Below the pieces are notes generated by a model. It ran no database searches. It was not told where the DNA came from and was given only the letters and a program-made list of their open reading frames with translations. From Tritrichomonas musculus (lineage: Eukaryota; Parabasalia; Tritrichomonadida; Tritrichomonadidae), in the NCBI GenBank assembly GCA_039105265.1, contig JAPFFF010000012.1:4154001-4218000 (forward strand): 64,000 nucleotides of DNA, in the 5' to 3' direction. Positions within the stretch are counted from its first letter, which is position 1. Each line of letters begins with the position of its first letter. Below are positions 7,695 to 22,300 of this stretch, one piece after another. The translations under genes were made by a program, and so were the position numbers.

Positions 7695-9875
7695 ATGAAT
7701 ATTTATCACACAATCTCAAGTGAACTTTTTCTGAGCAAGATAGCAAATAATCCCAGAAAAAAATTAATGGAAGAAAGTGTTCTGAATAATTACGAGCTAA
7801 GTTTTTTTTTAGGAAAGGGAGAATTTGGGCATGTACATAATGTTATAGAAAAAGCTACTGGAAAAGTTTTTGCCGCAAAAATATCAAAATTTAAAATTGA
7901 TGATTATCCAGATCAATTTAAAATTAACTTATCTCGTGAAGTCAATATTATTTCAAAACTAGATCATCCATCAATTTTGCAATTTATTAACTATAGCCCT
8001 ATTAATTTTGATAAAGAACCTAAACCCGTAATTATTACAGAATATTTATCAAATGGATCATTAGAAAGAGTAATAGATCTAGAAAGAAGAGGTTTTTCAC
8101 TTGATTGTTGGGATGATACCAAAAAATTAATTATCATTTATGGTATTGCATCTGGCATGCAATATTTACACTCGCACGATATTATACATCGAGACTTAAA
8201 GCCAGCTAATATACTACTGGATGACGTTTTATTTCCAAAAATAGCTGATTTCGGATTATCGAAAATAAATCGTGCTGATCAAGGTGATATAGCATTACAG
8301 TCAGGGGAAGTGATAAAAGGTACATTTTTATACATAGCTCCCGAAGTTTTTAAATCTTTTCAATATACAAAAGCTTGTGATGTTTATGCATTTGCTTACA
8401 TACTTTATGAAATTATAACAAATATTGCTCCATTTAAAGGATATAATCCGACACAAATTCTTACCAAAGCTATCCACGAAAAAGAAAGGCCAAACTTCTT
8501 GTTTCCAATTCCAGACTCATATCAAAAATTAATTGAATCTTGTTGGGCTGATGATCCTAATGAGCGGCCCACTTTTGATGAAATAGTCCATACATTAAAA
8601 ACTGATCCTGGCTTCATAACTGAGAAAATTCAACAAGAAGATTTTCTCGATTATGTTGAATTTATAGATTCATATCATAGCTCTTTTGATTCAAACAAGC
8701 ACATTAAAGTTTGTGACTTTTTAGAATCGCATAAATCAAGTTCTTTCCAAAAAGTTGAAATTCAAAAAATAGAAGCCAATTCGATCAACAAATCTCAGAA
8801 AATTTCCCAAAATACAGAAGACATATTCAAGCAAAGTAGTCCAGATGGCAAGAACATTAAAATAAATTCATCTGATATTGAAACTCTTTATTCTGAAGGC
8901 ACATTAAGCACTGAAGACTTTTTAACCAAATTGAAGGAATATTTGGCCATATCTATTGAAATCATCTATCCCACGAACAACTTTGAATCTATTTTCAACA
9001 TCATCACCAGGATCAAGAAGCAAAATTTCCCATCGATGAAAGTGACGATCATTTTCACCGGCCTGAAGAAAATCAATTCAAAATTTGAGAACAACGAGAT
9101 TATCAATTGTGTTGTTATTCGGTCGGATGTTGAAGAAATTGGCTACAAAGCATTTAACAGATGCAATTCACTAGAAGAGGTCGTCATTCCTGATTCTGTC
9201 ACGTCTATCGGTTTTCAAGCCTTCAACTGCTGCTCTTCGCTCAAAAATTTTAATCTTCCTGACGATATCGACACGATTGACGAATATGCGTTTTCTGAGT
9301 GCAACTCCCTCACCGAGGTGACAATCCCCGGGTCTGTTGAGGAGCTGGAAGAAGGATTGTTCATGAATTGCAAATTACTTCAAAAAGTAACAATTCCTGA
9401 AACAGTTGACACTTTTGGCGACCAAGTGTTCTTCAACTGCGAGTCGCTCACAGAAGTGAACATTCCTTCTTCACTGACTGAGATCAGCGACTCAGCATTC
9501 AGTGGCTGCTCGGCTCTGAAGAGCATCAAGATTCCAGACTCAGTCACATCGATAAAGAAAGAGGCTTTCTTCAGCTGCGAGGCGCTCAGAGAGGTCGTCA
9601 TACCGAACTCAGTAACTGAGATCGACGATTCTGCTTTCTCGAATTGCTTATCTCTGAGAAAATTGACAATTTCGAACTCAGTCACATCGATTGGAGAGGA
9701 GGCTTTCTGGGGCTGCGAGAATCTCAAAGAAATTTATGTTCCTTCGTCTATCGAGTCGATTGGAGAGAATGCATTCAAGTTCTGCCTTAAGCTGAAGAAG
9801 ATTTCAATTCCTTCGGCTTTTGGCTCAATCGATAATCTTGGAATCGATGAAGATACAAAGATTATTAGATATTAA
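7695..9875 (+). CDS. TKL-type protein kinase with C-terminal BspA-like leucine-rich repeats
   Basis: 726 residues. The kinase domain (about 33-310) has every key motif: GKGEFGHV glycine loop, Lys62 in AAK, helix-C Glu82, HRDLKPAN (Asp167), DFG (185-187), APE (215-217) and the final Arg in NERPTF. It should be catalytically active. The CW-DPNERPTF end and overall pattern suit the tyrosine-kinase-like group. A linker (about 310-460) is followed by about ten 23-residue LRR_5/BspA repeats of the type SVTSIGxxAFxxCxSLxxVxIP to residue 715, a fold common in trichomonads and often tied to surface or protein-binding roles. No signal peptide or membrane segment is seen, so a cytosolic signalling kinase is inferred. 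Base composition becomes more GC-rich from about 8930, where the repeat half begins. Confidence 0.93.
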   Translation: MNIYHTISSELFLSKIANNPRKKLMEESVLNNYELSFFLGKGEFGHVHNVIEKATGKVFAAKISKFKIDDYPDQFKINLSREVNIISKLDHPSILQFINYSPINFDKEPKPVIITEYLSNGSLERVIDLERRGFSLDCWDDTKKLIIIYGIASGMQYLHSHDIIHRDLKPANILLDDVLFPKIADFGLSKINRADQGDIALQSGEVIKGTFLYIAPEVFKSFQYTKACDVYAFAYILYEIITNIAPFKGYNPTQILTKAIHEKERPNFLFPIPDSYQKLIESCWADDPNERPTFDEIVHTLKTDPGFITEKIQQEDFLDYVEFIDSYHSSFDSNKHIKVCDFLESHKSSSFQKVEIQKIEANSINKSQKISQNTEDIFKQSSPDGKNIKINSSDIETLYSEGTLSTEDFLTKLKEYLAISIEIIYPTNNFESIFNIITRIKKQNFPSMKVTIIFTGLKKINSKFENNEIINCVVIRSDVEEIGYKAFNRCNSLEEVVIPDSVTSIGFQAFNCCSSLKNFNLPDDIDTIDEYAFSECNSLTEVTIPGSVEELEEGLFMNCKLLQKVTIPETVDTFGDQVFFNCESLTEVNIPSSLTEISDSAFSGCSALKSIKIPDSVTSIKKEAFFSCEALREVVIPNSVTEIDDSAFSNCLSLRKLTISNSVTSIGEEAFWGCENLKEIYVPSSIESIGENAFKFCLKLKKISIPSAFGSIDNLGIDEDTKIIRY

Positions 9876-10396
9876 AAATGAATTATTATATTTTTTTTTT
9901 TTTTTTTTTGATCAAATATTATTTTAAATAATACAGCTTTATTGTTCTGTGAGGTATAATAATGCTATAGAATATGGAGTTTTTATTCATGAATATGATG
10001 TAGTTATGAGAAATAAATCAAGTATCAAAAAAAAGTAAAGAATTGTAATTAGTTTTTTAAATAAAAGAGATTATATGAACAATATAATGAGGAGTTTGGA
10101 TCAATTTTGGCGTCCTTACTCATTCTTAGGCAATTGATAATGGATGATATTCTTGTTACAAAATTGAAAGGGTTTTGTACATTTTTTGGTTGTTTTCGGT
10201 ATATTTTCAGTTGTTTATTTGGATTTTAAAGTGCTTTTTAAATTGTTAGTTAATATATAAGTTTTCGATAATCTAAAATAATTTTTTACTTTGAAATGAT
10301 TTTTCTTTCTTTCATCGCTAAACTTATTAATTGTCTTAAATATTGTCGTTATCGATGCAAATTCACGAATAAATTTTGTTTTATTTCCAAAATTTT
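9876..10396. other. Intergenic AT-rich spacer
   Basis: 520 bp with a run of eighteen or so Ts just after the kinase stop codon. No ORF, RNA gene or repeat of note is seen. It contains the promoter of the giant coiled-coil gene, but no consensus initiator could be assigned. Confidence 0.5.
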
Positions 10397-13300
10397 ATGA
10401 TATTGAAAAAGATTATGAAACCGTTTACTTATTTTACTAGAAAAAGTTTCGCAATAATGGCGCTACAAAGTGATGGGAATTATCCCCTCATCACTTTAAA
10501 TGACGATTTTATTCAAGAGCATACGAAGAATGATGATAATACAATAGTCGAAGCCTTTCGTTGCGATTTTTTAAAAAGCGTCGGAAAAATAATTCGAATA
10601 GAAAACTTCCAGAGATTTCGTAATTTACGTGAACTTTCATTAATTGGCCACGAACTTACAAATGTTGCCGCTTTGAAAAGTTTACCTGAGCTTAGAATTT
10701 TAAATTTATCATGGAACTCATTAACGACATTAGCGCTTAGACCGCTTGCAAAATTGTTAAATCTCGATACACTTACGCTTAATTATAACAATATTGATAA
10801 GATACCGTCAGAATTTTCATCTTTGCGAAACCTCAAAATTTTAAGACTAGCAGGCAATCCAATCAGCGATAGAACCCAATTTTTAAAGCTAAAAAGTAAT
10901 ATCAATTTGATAAACCTAGACTTAGAAGGGACAGCTATAGCAAATAACGAAGATTCAATATTATTTTGTGTTTATATTTTACCTCAATTATCGATTATTA
11001 ATAGAAACTTTATCGAAACGGAGTTTAGACGGAGAGCTGCTGAACGGTTTGAGAGAAATTTGATTACAGAATTAAATAATCAAATTACTGGGTTAGACAA
11101 AGAATTACAAGTATCAAAGAAAGACAATGAAGATTTACGTAAACAATTAGACGATAACAGCCAAAATCATGAAGAAATACAAAAATTACAGAAAATAATC
11201 CAATCTCTTCAAAGCGAAAACGACAAACAGAAAAGTGTTATTCAACTTCGAAGTGATGAACTTGCAGAAGAGAGGAAAAAGAATGCAGAACTCATAACTC
11301 AATTGTTTCCAAATTCCGAAGATTTCCAAAAAGACCTAAATTCATCCAGTTTCCACATTGACCAACAGACCAAAGAAAAAGTTGACAGCTTAGAGAAAGA
11401 GAACGAAGAGTTAAAAGAGACTATCGATTCACTTGAGCATAAAATCAAGAGCCTAACTACGACAATAGGCCAAAACCAGGAAGAAAAAATGTCACTTGAA
11501 AATTCAATTGAAAATTTAAATAGACAATTGAAAGAAGCAAACCAAGAACTCGCACTTGCACAATCAAAAAGTGCCAAGACACAAGAAGAGCTCGAAGAGC
11601 AGCAACAAATTTCAGCCAAGCAGAAAGAATTCATTGATTCTTTGGAGCACGAAATCGAGGAAATAAGAATGAATCAGTCAAAAGAAACGTACAAACCGTT
11701 AAAAACCGCCAAAATTTGTGAGGAAAGAATTCGTCAGCTTGAAAACCGAAACGAAAATTTGGAAGGAACCGTTAACTCATTAAACGGGAAACTTTCAGAG
11801 AAACAAAGTGAAATCAATAAGTTAACCGCCGAAATTGAGAGCCTCAGATCACAACTGCTCAAAACACCGAATTCTGACTCTTCGGATGATGTCGATTCTG
11901 TTCTCTTGTCCTCGAATTACAACGAAGAGAACGAGAAACTAAGAAACGAGAATGCCGACTTAATTCGCTCAATTGACAACTTGAGGAAGCAATACAACTC
12001 GCTTTTGCAAGTGAACGAAGACCTTGCGCAAAGGCTGCAAGCGAGCAAGATGGAGAGCGAAAGTGCTCAAAGTCAGCTGGCTCAATTTGCAGAGCAAAAT
12101 GAGAAATTGAATGAGACGATACAGCTTTTGAATGACAACAACAACCAAGATGAAAAAATAGAGAAATTGATGAAGCAACTCCAGCTGAAAGAAAGAGAAA
12201 ACCAGAAGTTACGACTTCAACTTTCAGATCTGAATCAAGTTGTCAACGAAATCGGAAGACTGAATCAAACATTCAATTCATCACAGTGCTCGTTTAGCTC
12301 TTTGAACAACGATGAAAACATCAGCGAAATTGACAGCGACTACTTGAACAACAGCAGCAAAGGCAGCGATGCAATGATCATGCTTCAATCGTTCGAAGAC
12401 ATGTTTCACGATCTTCAGCAAAGGAACGAAAACAACTCAATTAAACTCCAGAAGAGAACAAACAAATATAAAGACATACTGGAGAAAGTCGTCGTTGAAC
12501 AGAAGAAGAAGAACGAGCTCCTTCAAGCGCAACAGAATGAAATTGACCAATTGAAGCAACAAATTGACCTTCTAACCGACCAGAATAATAAATTGGAAGC
12601 CGAACTAGCACAGAAGAATGCTCAATTGACAATCCTTTCTAACATCGAAGCTGACGCTGGAAAATTGAAGCATGAAAAGCAGAAAGAAATAATTCAATTG
12701 AGGAATGATTTTGACAGACAGATTCGAAAAGTGAAAATTGAATGCGAAAAGAAAATTAAGGCTGAAAATGAGAAAATCGCAGCTGAAAAAGATAAGTTGA
12801 TTGAAGACCTGAAGAATGAAGAGTTCGCTAAGTACCTCAAATTGAATGAAGAAATGCAAAAGAAAGAAGAAGAAAACGAAGAAAAAGCAAGACAGATTGC
12901 ACAGCTTGAAAAGCTCAACGATCAAAACAGGAAACTTTTCAATAACAAACTTCGTGAGAATGAAGAATTGATTCATGAAAATGAAAGAAATTATGAATCT
13001 CAAATTGAAGACCTCAAATTGCAGATAAGAAAGAAAGAAGATGAAATCAGCAAGAATAAATCTGACTTCAAGCAAATAATCAACAATTACAAGAATGAAA
13101 ATGAAGAACTCAAGAAGACCATCATTAATAATGAAAATGAAAAAGAAGAGCTTCAGTTGGCAGTTAAAAACAGCCAGAATGAAATCGACCAATTAAACTC
13201 AGAAATTTCAAACCTTCAAGAACAGGACCAATTAAAGCAGGATCAAATTGACCAGCTAACCAAACAGAGTCAGGATGAATCCAATCAATTGAAGAATGAG

Positions 13301-16300
13301 ATCAATCAGTATAAGTTGAAGATCAAAGAAATAATGAATGAAAATCAGCAAAATGAAAGCCAAAACGAAATCAACAAATTGAAGAAAGAAATCAAAGAAT
13401 ATCAGCAACAAGCTTCAAAAGCCGCGAATCAACATCAGCTCGAGTTAAGCAAGCTAAGAAAAGAGAACTTGAGTTACCAGCAGCAAGTTTTGGACCTTCA
13501 AAACCAAAACAATCAAAATGAGAGAGAAATCAACCGATTGAAGAAAGACAACTCAAGTTACAAGCAGCAAACATCCAGCATTCAGAGCCAGAAAGATCAG
13601 CAGCAAAACTTGATTGATCAATTGAAGAAAGAGAACCAGAATTACCAGCAGCAGATTGACCAGAATCAGCTCGAAATAAGCAAGCAAAAGAAAGAGAACT
13701 TGAACTACCAGCAGCAAGTTTTGGACCTTCAAAACCAAAACAATCAAAGCGAGAGAGAAATCAAGCAATTGAAGAAAGAGATCCAAAAGTGCCAACAGAA
13801 TGAAGAACAGAATCATCTCGTGATTGACCAGCTCAAGAAAGAGAATCAGAGCTGCAAGCAACAGCTTGAAACGATTCAAGAGGAAGAAAGTCAACATGAA
13901 AGAGAAATTGAAGAATTGAAGAAAGACAAGAAGAAACACGAAGAAGAATTGGAGAAATATGAAAACGAAATCTCAGAACTGAAAGATAACAAAGAAAGAT
14001 ATGAGAAAGAAAAAGAATCCAAAGAAGAAGAAATTGAAACACTTAAGAAAGAGAATTCTAAATATCAGCGAGAAGCATCAGCACTTAAGCAAGAATTTGA
14101 AGAGCAAACGAAAGTTAATATTAAATATCAAGCCGAAATCAATCAACTTAAGAATGATAACTCTAACTATGAACAACAAGTCTCCGATCTTCAAGAACAG
14201 AACGAAAAGAATCAGAGAGAAATCTCAAAATTGAAGAAAGAAAACGAAGACTACCAACAGCAAGAAAATCAGCATCAGATAGAGTTGAATAAATTGAGGA
14301 AAGAAAGCTTGAGTTATCAGCAGCAAGTTTTGGATTTACAGAATCAGAACAGCCAAAAAGAACGAGAAATAAACAGACTGAAGAAAGAGAATCAAAACTA
14401 TTTAGAACAAATTTCGGAACATCAAAACGAACTTGATGAAATGAAGAAAGAAAACACGAGCTATCTTCAACAAGTTTCTAACTTCCAAACGCAAGATGAT
14501 GAACAACAAACATTCATCAATCAACTTAAGAAAGAAAACCAGAATTACCAGCAAAAGGAAGAACAGAATCAGCTCGTGATTGAACAGCTCAAGAAAGAGA
14601 ATCAGAGCTGCAAGCAGCAGCTTGAAACGATTCAAGAGGAAGAAAGTCAACATGAAAGAGAAATTGAAGAATTGAAGAAAGACAAGAAGAAACACGAAGA
14701 AGAATTGGAGAAATATGAAAACGAAATCTCAGAATTGAAAGATAACAAAGAAAGATATGAGGAAGAAATTGAAACACTTAAGAAAGAGAATTCTAAATAT
14801 CAACGAGAACTCAGCAAACAAGAAGAAGAAGCATCGACACTTAGGCAAGAAATTGAAGAACAAACGAAAGTTAATGAAAAATATCAAGCTGAAATCAAAG
14901 AAAACAAAGTTGAAATCAATCAACTTAAGAACAATAACTCTAATTATGAACAACAAGTCTCCGATCTTCAAGACCAAAACAACCAAAACCAGAGAGAAAT
15001 CAGCAAATTGAAGAACGAGAATCAGAGCCAGCAGCAGCAAATTGGCCAGAATCAGCTGAAAATTGCGCAATTGAAGGAAGAGAATTCAAACTATGAGCAG
15101 CAAGTCACCGATCTTCAGAGCCAGAATAATCAGTGCAAGAAAGAGATTGATCAGCTGAAGAACGAGAACCAAGTCTGCCAGCAGCAGCTTGAACAAAGCA
15201 AGCTTGAGAACAGCCATTTAAAGAGTGACAATTCAAGCTATGAACAGCAAGTTTCAAATCTAGAAAATCAGCATCAGATAGAGTTGAATAAATTGAGGAA
15301 AGAAAGCTTGAGTTATCAACAGCAAGTTTTGGATTTACAGAATCAGAACAGCCAAAAAGAACGAGAAATAAACAGACTGAAGAAAGAGAATCAAAACTAT
15401 TTAGAACAAATTTCGGAACATCAAAACGAAATTAATGAAATGAAGAAAGAAAACACGAACTATCTTCAACAAGTTTCTAACTTCCAAACACAAGATGATG
15501 AACAGCAAACATTCATCAATCAACTTAAGAAAGAAAACCAGAATTACCAGAAACAAGTCTTGTCTCTTCAAGACCAAGAAAATCAGTTGCAGAATGAAAT
15601 CGAGCAGCTCAAGAAAGACAGCTTGAATTACCAACAACAAGCTCTAGACCTTCAGAACCAAAACAACCAGAACCAGCTCGAAATCAGCCAGCTTGCCAAA
15701 GAAAACAAGAACTACAAGAAGCAAGTCTCAAAGCTTCAAGATTCCGATAATCAAAGCCAGAATGAAATCGGCCAATTGAAGAAGCAATGCCAGAATTATC
15801 AGCAACAAATTTCTGATCTGCAAGATAAACACTTGATCGAAATTCAGCAGATTAAACAGCAGGTGCAGAACTATCAGCAGCAGGCTTCTGACCTACAAGA
15901 TCAAGAGAGCCAGTATCAACTTGAGATAAGCAAACTGAAGAACGAAAACCAGTCCATTCAGCAGCAGTTCGACGATCTCCAAGACAAGCACAAGGCTGAT
16001 GTCAGCAAGCTAAAGAACGAGAATCAAAGCATTAAACAAGAGTTCACTGATCTCCAAGAAAAGCATCAGACCGAAATCACTAAATTGAAGAGTGAGAGCC
16101 AAAATGCACAGAAAAAGTTCGCTGATCTTCAAGACAACAATAAACTTGAAATAAACAAGTTGAAGAACGAGAATCAAAGCGTTCAGCAGCAATTTGCAGA
16201 TCTTCAAGAGATGCATCAGATTGAAATCGGCAAATTGAAGAGTGAAAACCAAAGCATTCAAAAGCAGTTCTTTGATCTTCAAGAAAAGAATCAGCTTGAA

Positions 16301-19300
16301 ATTAACAAATTAAAGAATGAAAACCAAAGCGTTCAAAATCAATTTGCTGATCTTCAAGAAAAGAGTCAACTTGAAATCAGCAAATTAAAGAGTGAAAATC
16401 AAAACTTGCAGCAGCAGTCCGCTGATCTTCAAGAAAAGAATCAACTTGAAATCAACAAGTTGAAGAGTGAGAACCAAAACTTGCAGAAACAGCTCGCTGA
16501 TCTTCAAGAGCAAGAAAGTCAGTATCAACTTGAAATCAACAAATTGAAGAAGCAGAGCCAGAACTACCAGCAACAGATCTCTGATCTTCAAGACAAGCAT
16601 CAGTTCGAAGTTGAACAGTTGAAGCAGCAGAGCCAGAATTACAAGCAGCAGGCATCAGACCTCCAAGAACAAGAAATCCAGCTCCACAACGAAATCAGTC
16701 TGCTTAAGAATGAGAACCAAAAGAACCAGCAACAAGTTTCCGACCTTGAAATGCAGCATCAAGCAGAAATCGACAAACTAAAGAAGCAGAACGCAAGCTA
16801 CAAGCAGCAAATTGCAGATGTCCAAATGCAGCACCAAAAAGAGGTCAGCAAGCTGAAGAAAGAAAACGAGAATTATCAGCAACAAAGCAACGATCAGCAG
16901 CTTGAAATTGCTCAGCTGAAGAAAGACAATTCAAACTATCGTCAAGAAATTTCTAAACTTGAAAGCCAGCACCAGCTTGAAATGAACCAGCTAAAGAAAG
17001 ATAGTTCAAGTTACAAGCAACAACTTTTGGACCTTCAAAATCTCGAAGGTCAGCATCAACTGGAGATCAACAAATTAAAGAAAGAAAACTCGAATTATCA
17101 ACAACAAGTCTCTGATCTTCAAAATGAAAGCAACTTGAGCCAGCTCGAAATAAGCAAGCTTAAGAAAGAGAACGAAAATCACATCCAGCAAAAGAATCAG
17201 TACCAGAAAGAGATCGATCAATTGAGGAAAGAGAAGACAAACTATAAGCAACAAGATGAAAAACAAGATGAAATTGACCAATTAAAAGATGAGAACCAGA
17301 AATACCAGAAACAAATCTCTGATCTTCAAGTGCAAGAAAATCAGCACCAACTTGAAATGAGCCAATTAAAGAAGCAAAATGCCAGCATTCAAAAGCAGAT
17401 CTCCGATATTCATGACCAGCACCAAAGTGAAATGGATCAAATAAAGAAGCTGAATCAACAACAGCTCAATCAACTAAAGAAAGAAAACTCTTCTTATCAG
17501 CAACAACTTTCTTCCTTGCAAAATGAGAACAATAAGCAGAAGCTCGAGATTAATCAGCTCAGAAAGAACAGCCAACAGCAGGCAGTTGTTGACCAATTGA
17601 AGAAAGAAAACAGAAGTTATCAGCAGAAGATTTTCGATCTTCAAGATCAAGGAAATCAGAATCAGCTCGAAATAAACAAGCTGAAGAAAGAGAATGAAAA
17701 TTATCAGCAAGAGGAGAAGTTGAATCAAGCTGAAGTTGCCAAATTAAGAAAGGAGAATCAAGGTTACAAGCAACAAATCTTCAGTCTTCAGAGCCAAGAT
17801 GATCAAAGTAAAAATGAGATAGTCAGGCTAAAGAAGCAGAATTCAAGTTACATGCAACAAATTTCTGACCTTCAAAGCCAGCAAAGTCAGTATCAATTTG
17901 AGATCAGTCAGATGAAGAAGCAGAAGCAGAATTACCAGGAAGAGGAAGAAGAGCGTCAGAAAGAGCTGGAAGAACTGAAGAAAGAAAACAAGAAAAACAA
18001 AGAAGAAAAGAGGAATCTTGAGAATGAAGGAAAAGAAAAAGAATCAGAAATTGAACGATTAAAGAAATTAATGAATAAATATGAAGAAGAACTTTCACGA
18101 ATTCAAGAAGAAGAACAATTAAAATCAAGCCAAAAAGGAGGAGAAGAAGAAAACATTGAAATATCAGAAATGAAGAAGCGACAATCCGAACTTGAATCAG
18201 AAATGAAGAAACTTTCATCTAAGAATGAAGAACAAGCATCCGAACTTGAGCGAAAGAACAAAGAAACCGAAAACATGAAACGACGACAAGAAGAAGAACT
18301 TCAAGAACTTGAATCACGTCTTAAAGAAAATGAGAGTAAGAAGAATAAATATGAAGAAGAACTTCGAACACAAGAAACACGACACGAAAACGAAATGAAA
18401 CAACTTCGTCAATCGAACACGAACTACCAACAACAGATTCTCGATCTTCAAGAAGATCATCAAAATGAAACAAACCAGCTGAAGAAGCAGAGCCAAAGCT
18501 ACTACCAGCAAGTTCTCGATCTTCAGAGCCAAGAAAGTCAAAGAGAGTTCGAGCTAAACAAGCTGAAGAAAGAGATTCAAAACCGCCAACTTCAGGACAA
18601 TCAATACCAGATCGAGATCAGCAAGCTCAAGAAGGAGAACTCAAACTACCAGAAGCAAATCTTCGATCTCCAGAATCAAAGCAAGCCTGACTTGAGCCAG
18701 TCAGCTAAAGATGATCCAGATCATCAGCTTCAAAACGAGATCGAGCAATTGAAAAAGCAGAACCAGAACTACTTCAAGCAGCTTCTTGATCTCCAAAGCC
18801 AAGGAAGCCAATCAGAGTTCGAGATGAACAAGCTGAAGAATGAAAACCAGAGCTATCAACAGCAAGTTTCCGACTTGCAAGATCAAGAAAAGCAAAGTCA
18901 GCTTGAAATGAACAAGTTGAAGAAAGAAAGCCAAAACTACAAGCAGCAAGTTGCTGACTTGCAAGATCAAGAAAGTCGGTTACAGCTCGAGATGAACAAG
19001 CTGAAGAAAGAAAGCCAAAACTATCAGCAGCAAGTCTTCGATCTTCAGAACCAGAGCAAGCAAAGTCAGATCGATTTGAGTCATGAGAATGAAGACAGCC
19101 AAATTTATCAGCTTCAAAGTCAAATTAATCAGCTGAAGAAGCAGAGCCAAGATTACTACCAGAAAGTTTTGGATCTTCAGAGCCAAGAAGGCCAGCACCA
19201 GCTTGATATAAACAAACTGAAGAAGCAGAACCAGAACTACAAGCAGCAAGTCGCTGATTTGCAGGATAAGGAAAATCAGCATCAGCTCGAGATCAGCAAA

Positions 19301-22300
19301 CTGAGGAAAGAAAATCAAGGCTACAAGCAGCAAATCTTTGATCTTCAAGATCAAAGCAATCAAAGTCAAGCTGAGTTTGTTCCTCCAAGCAATGAAAACG
19401 AAATCAATCAATTGAAGAAGCAAAACAAGAGTTACTACGAGCAGCTTCTTGATCTTCAAAACCAAGAAAGCCAGCACCAGCTTGAGATAAGCAAACTGAA
19501 GAAGCAGAACCAAAACTACCAGCAGCAAGTTCAAAACTTCCAAGATCAAGAAAATCAACATCAACTCGAGATGAACAAGTTGAAGAAAGAGAACCAGAAT
19601 TACCTGCAGCAAATTCATGATCTCGAAAATCAAAGCCAAGCTGACTTTAATGCATCAAGTAATGAAAACGAAATCAATCAATTGAAGAAGCAAAGTCAAA
19701 GTTACTACGAGCAGCTTCTCGATCTTCAAAACCAAGAAAGCCAGCACCAGCTTGAGATAAGCAAACTGAAGAAGCAGAACCAAAACTACCAGCAGCAAGT
19801 TCAAGACTTCCAAGATCAAGAAAATCAGCATCATCTTGATATGAATAAGCTGAAGAAAGAGAATAAAGGCTATCAGCAGCAAATCTTTGATCTTCAAAAT
19901 CAAAGCAGCCGAACTCAAACTGAATTACTTCCATCATTCAATGAGAACCAAATCAATCAACTGAAGAAGCAAAGCCAGAGTTACTACGAGCAGCTTCTCG
20001 ATCTTCAAAATCAAGAAAGCCAAAAGCAGCTTGAGATAAGCAAACTGAAGAAAGAGAACAAAAACATCAAGCAGCAAGTTCAAGATCAAGAAAACCAGCA
20101 TCAGCTCGAGATCAACAAATTGAAGAAAGAGAACCAGAACTATCAGCAGCAAATCTTGGATCTTCAAAGCCAAAGCAGCCGAACTCAAACTGAATTACTT
20201 CCATCATTCAATGAGAACCAAATCAATCAACTGAAGAAGCAAAGCCAAAGCTACTACGAGCAGCTTCTTGATCTCCAAAACCAAGAAAGCCAAAAGCAGC
20301 TTGAGATAAGCAAACTGAAGAAAGAGAACCAAAACATCAAGCAGCAAGTTCAAGAATTCCAAGACCAAGAAAGTCAGCATCAGCTCGAGATCAACAAATT
20401 GAAGAAAGAGAACCAGAATTACAAGCAGCAAATTCATGATCTTCAAAATCAAAGCCAAGCTGACTTCAGTGCATCAAACAACGAAAACGAAATCAGTCGA
20501 TTGAAGAAGCAGAGCCAGAGCTACTACAAGCAGCTTCTCGATCTTCAGAACCAAGAAAGTGAACATCAGCTTGAGATAAGCAGACTGAAGAAGCAGACAC
20601 GAAGCTACCAGCAGCAAGTTTCAGACTTACAAGAACAAGAAAACGAACATCAGACAGAAATCATCAACATGAAGAAAGACATCCAGACATACAAACAACA
20701 AATTCAAGATCTTCAAATCCAGAACAATCAAAGTCATCTTGATTTGAGTCAGCCAAATGATGACAGCCAAAACGACGAGCTGCAGAGCCAGATCGATCAA
20801 TTGAAGAAGCAAAATCAGAACTACCACAAGCAGCTTCTTGATGTTCAAAGCCAAGAAACACAGCATCAGTTCGATATAAACAGGCTGAAGAAGCAGAACC
20901 AGAACTTCCAGCAGCAAATCGCTGATTTCCAAGATCAAGAAAAGCAAAGTCTCCTTGAAATGAACAAATTGAAGAAAGAGAACCAAAACTACAAGCAGCA
21001 AATCTTGGATCTTCAAAGTCAGAGCCAAATGCAAATTGATTCAGTTCCACCAAGCAACGAAAAAGAAATCATCAAATTGAAGAAGCAGAATCAGAGCTAC
21101 TACAAACAACTTCTCGATCTCCAGGACAAGGAAGGCCAGCATCAGCTAGAGATAAACAAACTTAAGAAGCAGAACCAGAGCTACAAGCAGCAAGTCTCAG
21201 ACTTCCAAGAACAAGAAAATCAGCACCAGCTTGAGATGAACAAATTGAAGAAAGAGAATCAAAGCTATCAGAAGCAAATCTTCGATCTTCAGAGTCAAAA
21301 CAGCCAAAGTCAAACTGACTTGCTTCCATCAAGCAATGAAAACGAGATCAGCCAATTGAAGAAGCAAAATAGAAGCTACTACGAGCAGCTTCTTGAATTC
21401 CAAAACCAAGAAAGCCAGCACCAGCTCGAGATAAACAAACTTAAGAAACAGAACCAAAACTACAAGCAGCAAGTTCAAGATTCGCAAGAGCAAGAAAAGC
21501 AGCACCAAAATGCAGTGAACAAGATGAAGAAAGAAGTTCAAAATTATAAGCAGCAGATCTTCGACCTTCAAAATCAAAGTCAAGCTAGCATTAGCTCAGC
21601 AAGCAACGAAAACGAAATCAATCGATTGAAGAAGCAGAGCCAGAGCTACTACAAGCAGCTTCTTAATCTTCAGAACCAGCAAAGTGAGCAACAACTTGAG
21701 ATGAGCAAAATCAAGAAGCAGAATCAGAGCTACAAGCAGCAAGTTTCGGATTTGCAAGAACAAGAAAATCAGAGCCAGCTTGAAATGAGCAAATTGAAGA
21801 AAGAGAATCAAGTCTATCGCCAACAGATCTTTGACCTTCAGAGTCAAAATAGCCAAAGTCTAACTGACTCACTGCCATCAAGCAATGGAAACGAGGTCAA
21901 TCAATTGAGGAAGCAAAACCAGAGCTACTACGAGCAGCTTCTTGATCTCCAAAACCAAGAAAGCCAGCACCAGCTTGAGATAAACAAGCTGAAGAAACAG
22001 AACCAAAACTACCAGCAGCAAGTTCAAGACTCGCAAGAGCAAGAAAAGCAGCACCAAAATGCAATGAACAAGATGAAGAAAGAAATTCAGAACTACCAGC
22101 AGCAGATCTTCGATCTTCAAAATCAAAGCCAAGCTGACTTCAGTGCATCAAACAACGAAAACGAAATCAGTCGATTGAAGAAGCAGAGCCAGAGCTACTA
22201 CAAGCAGCTTCTCGATCTTCAGAACCAAGAAAGCGAACATCAGCTTGAGATAAGCAGACTGAAGAAGCAGACCCGAAGCTACCAGCAGCAAGTTTCAGAC

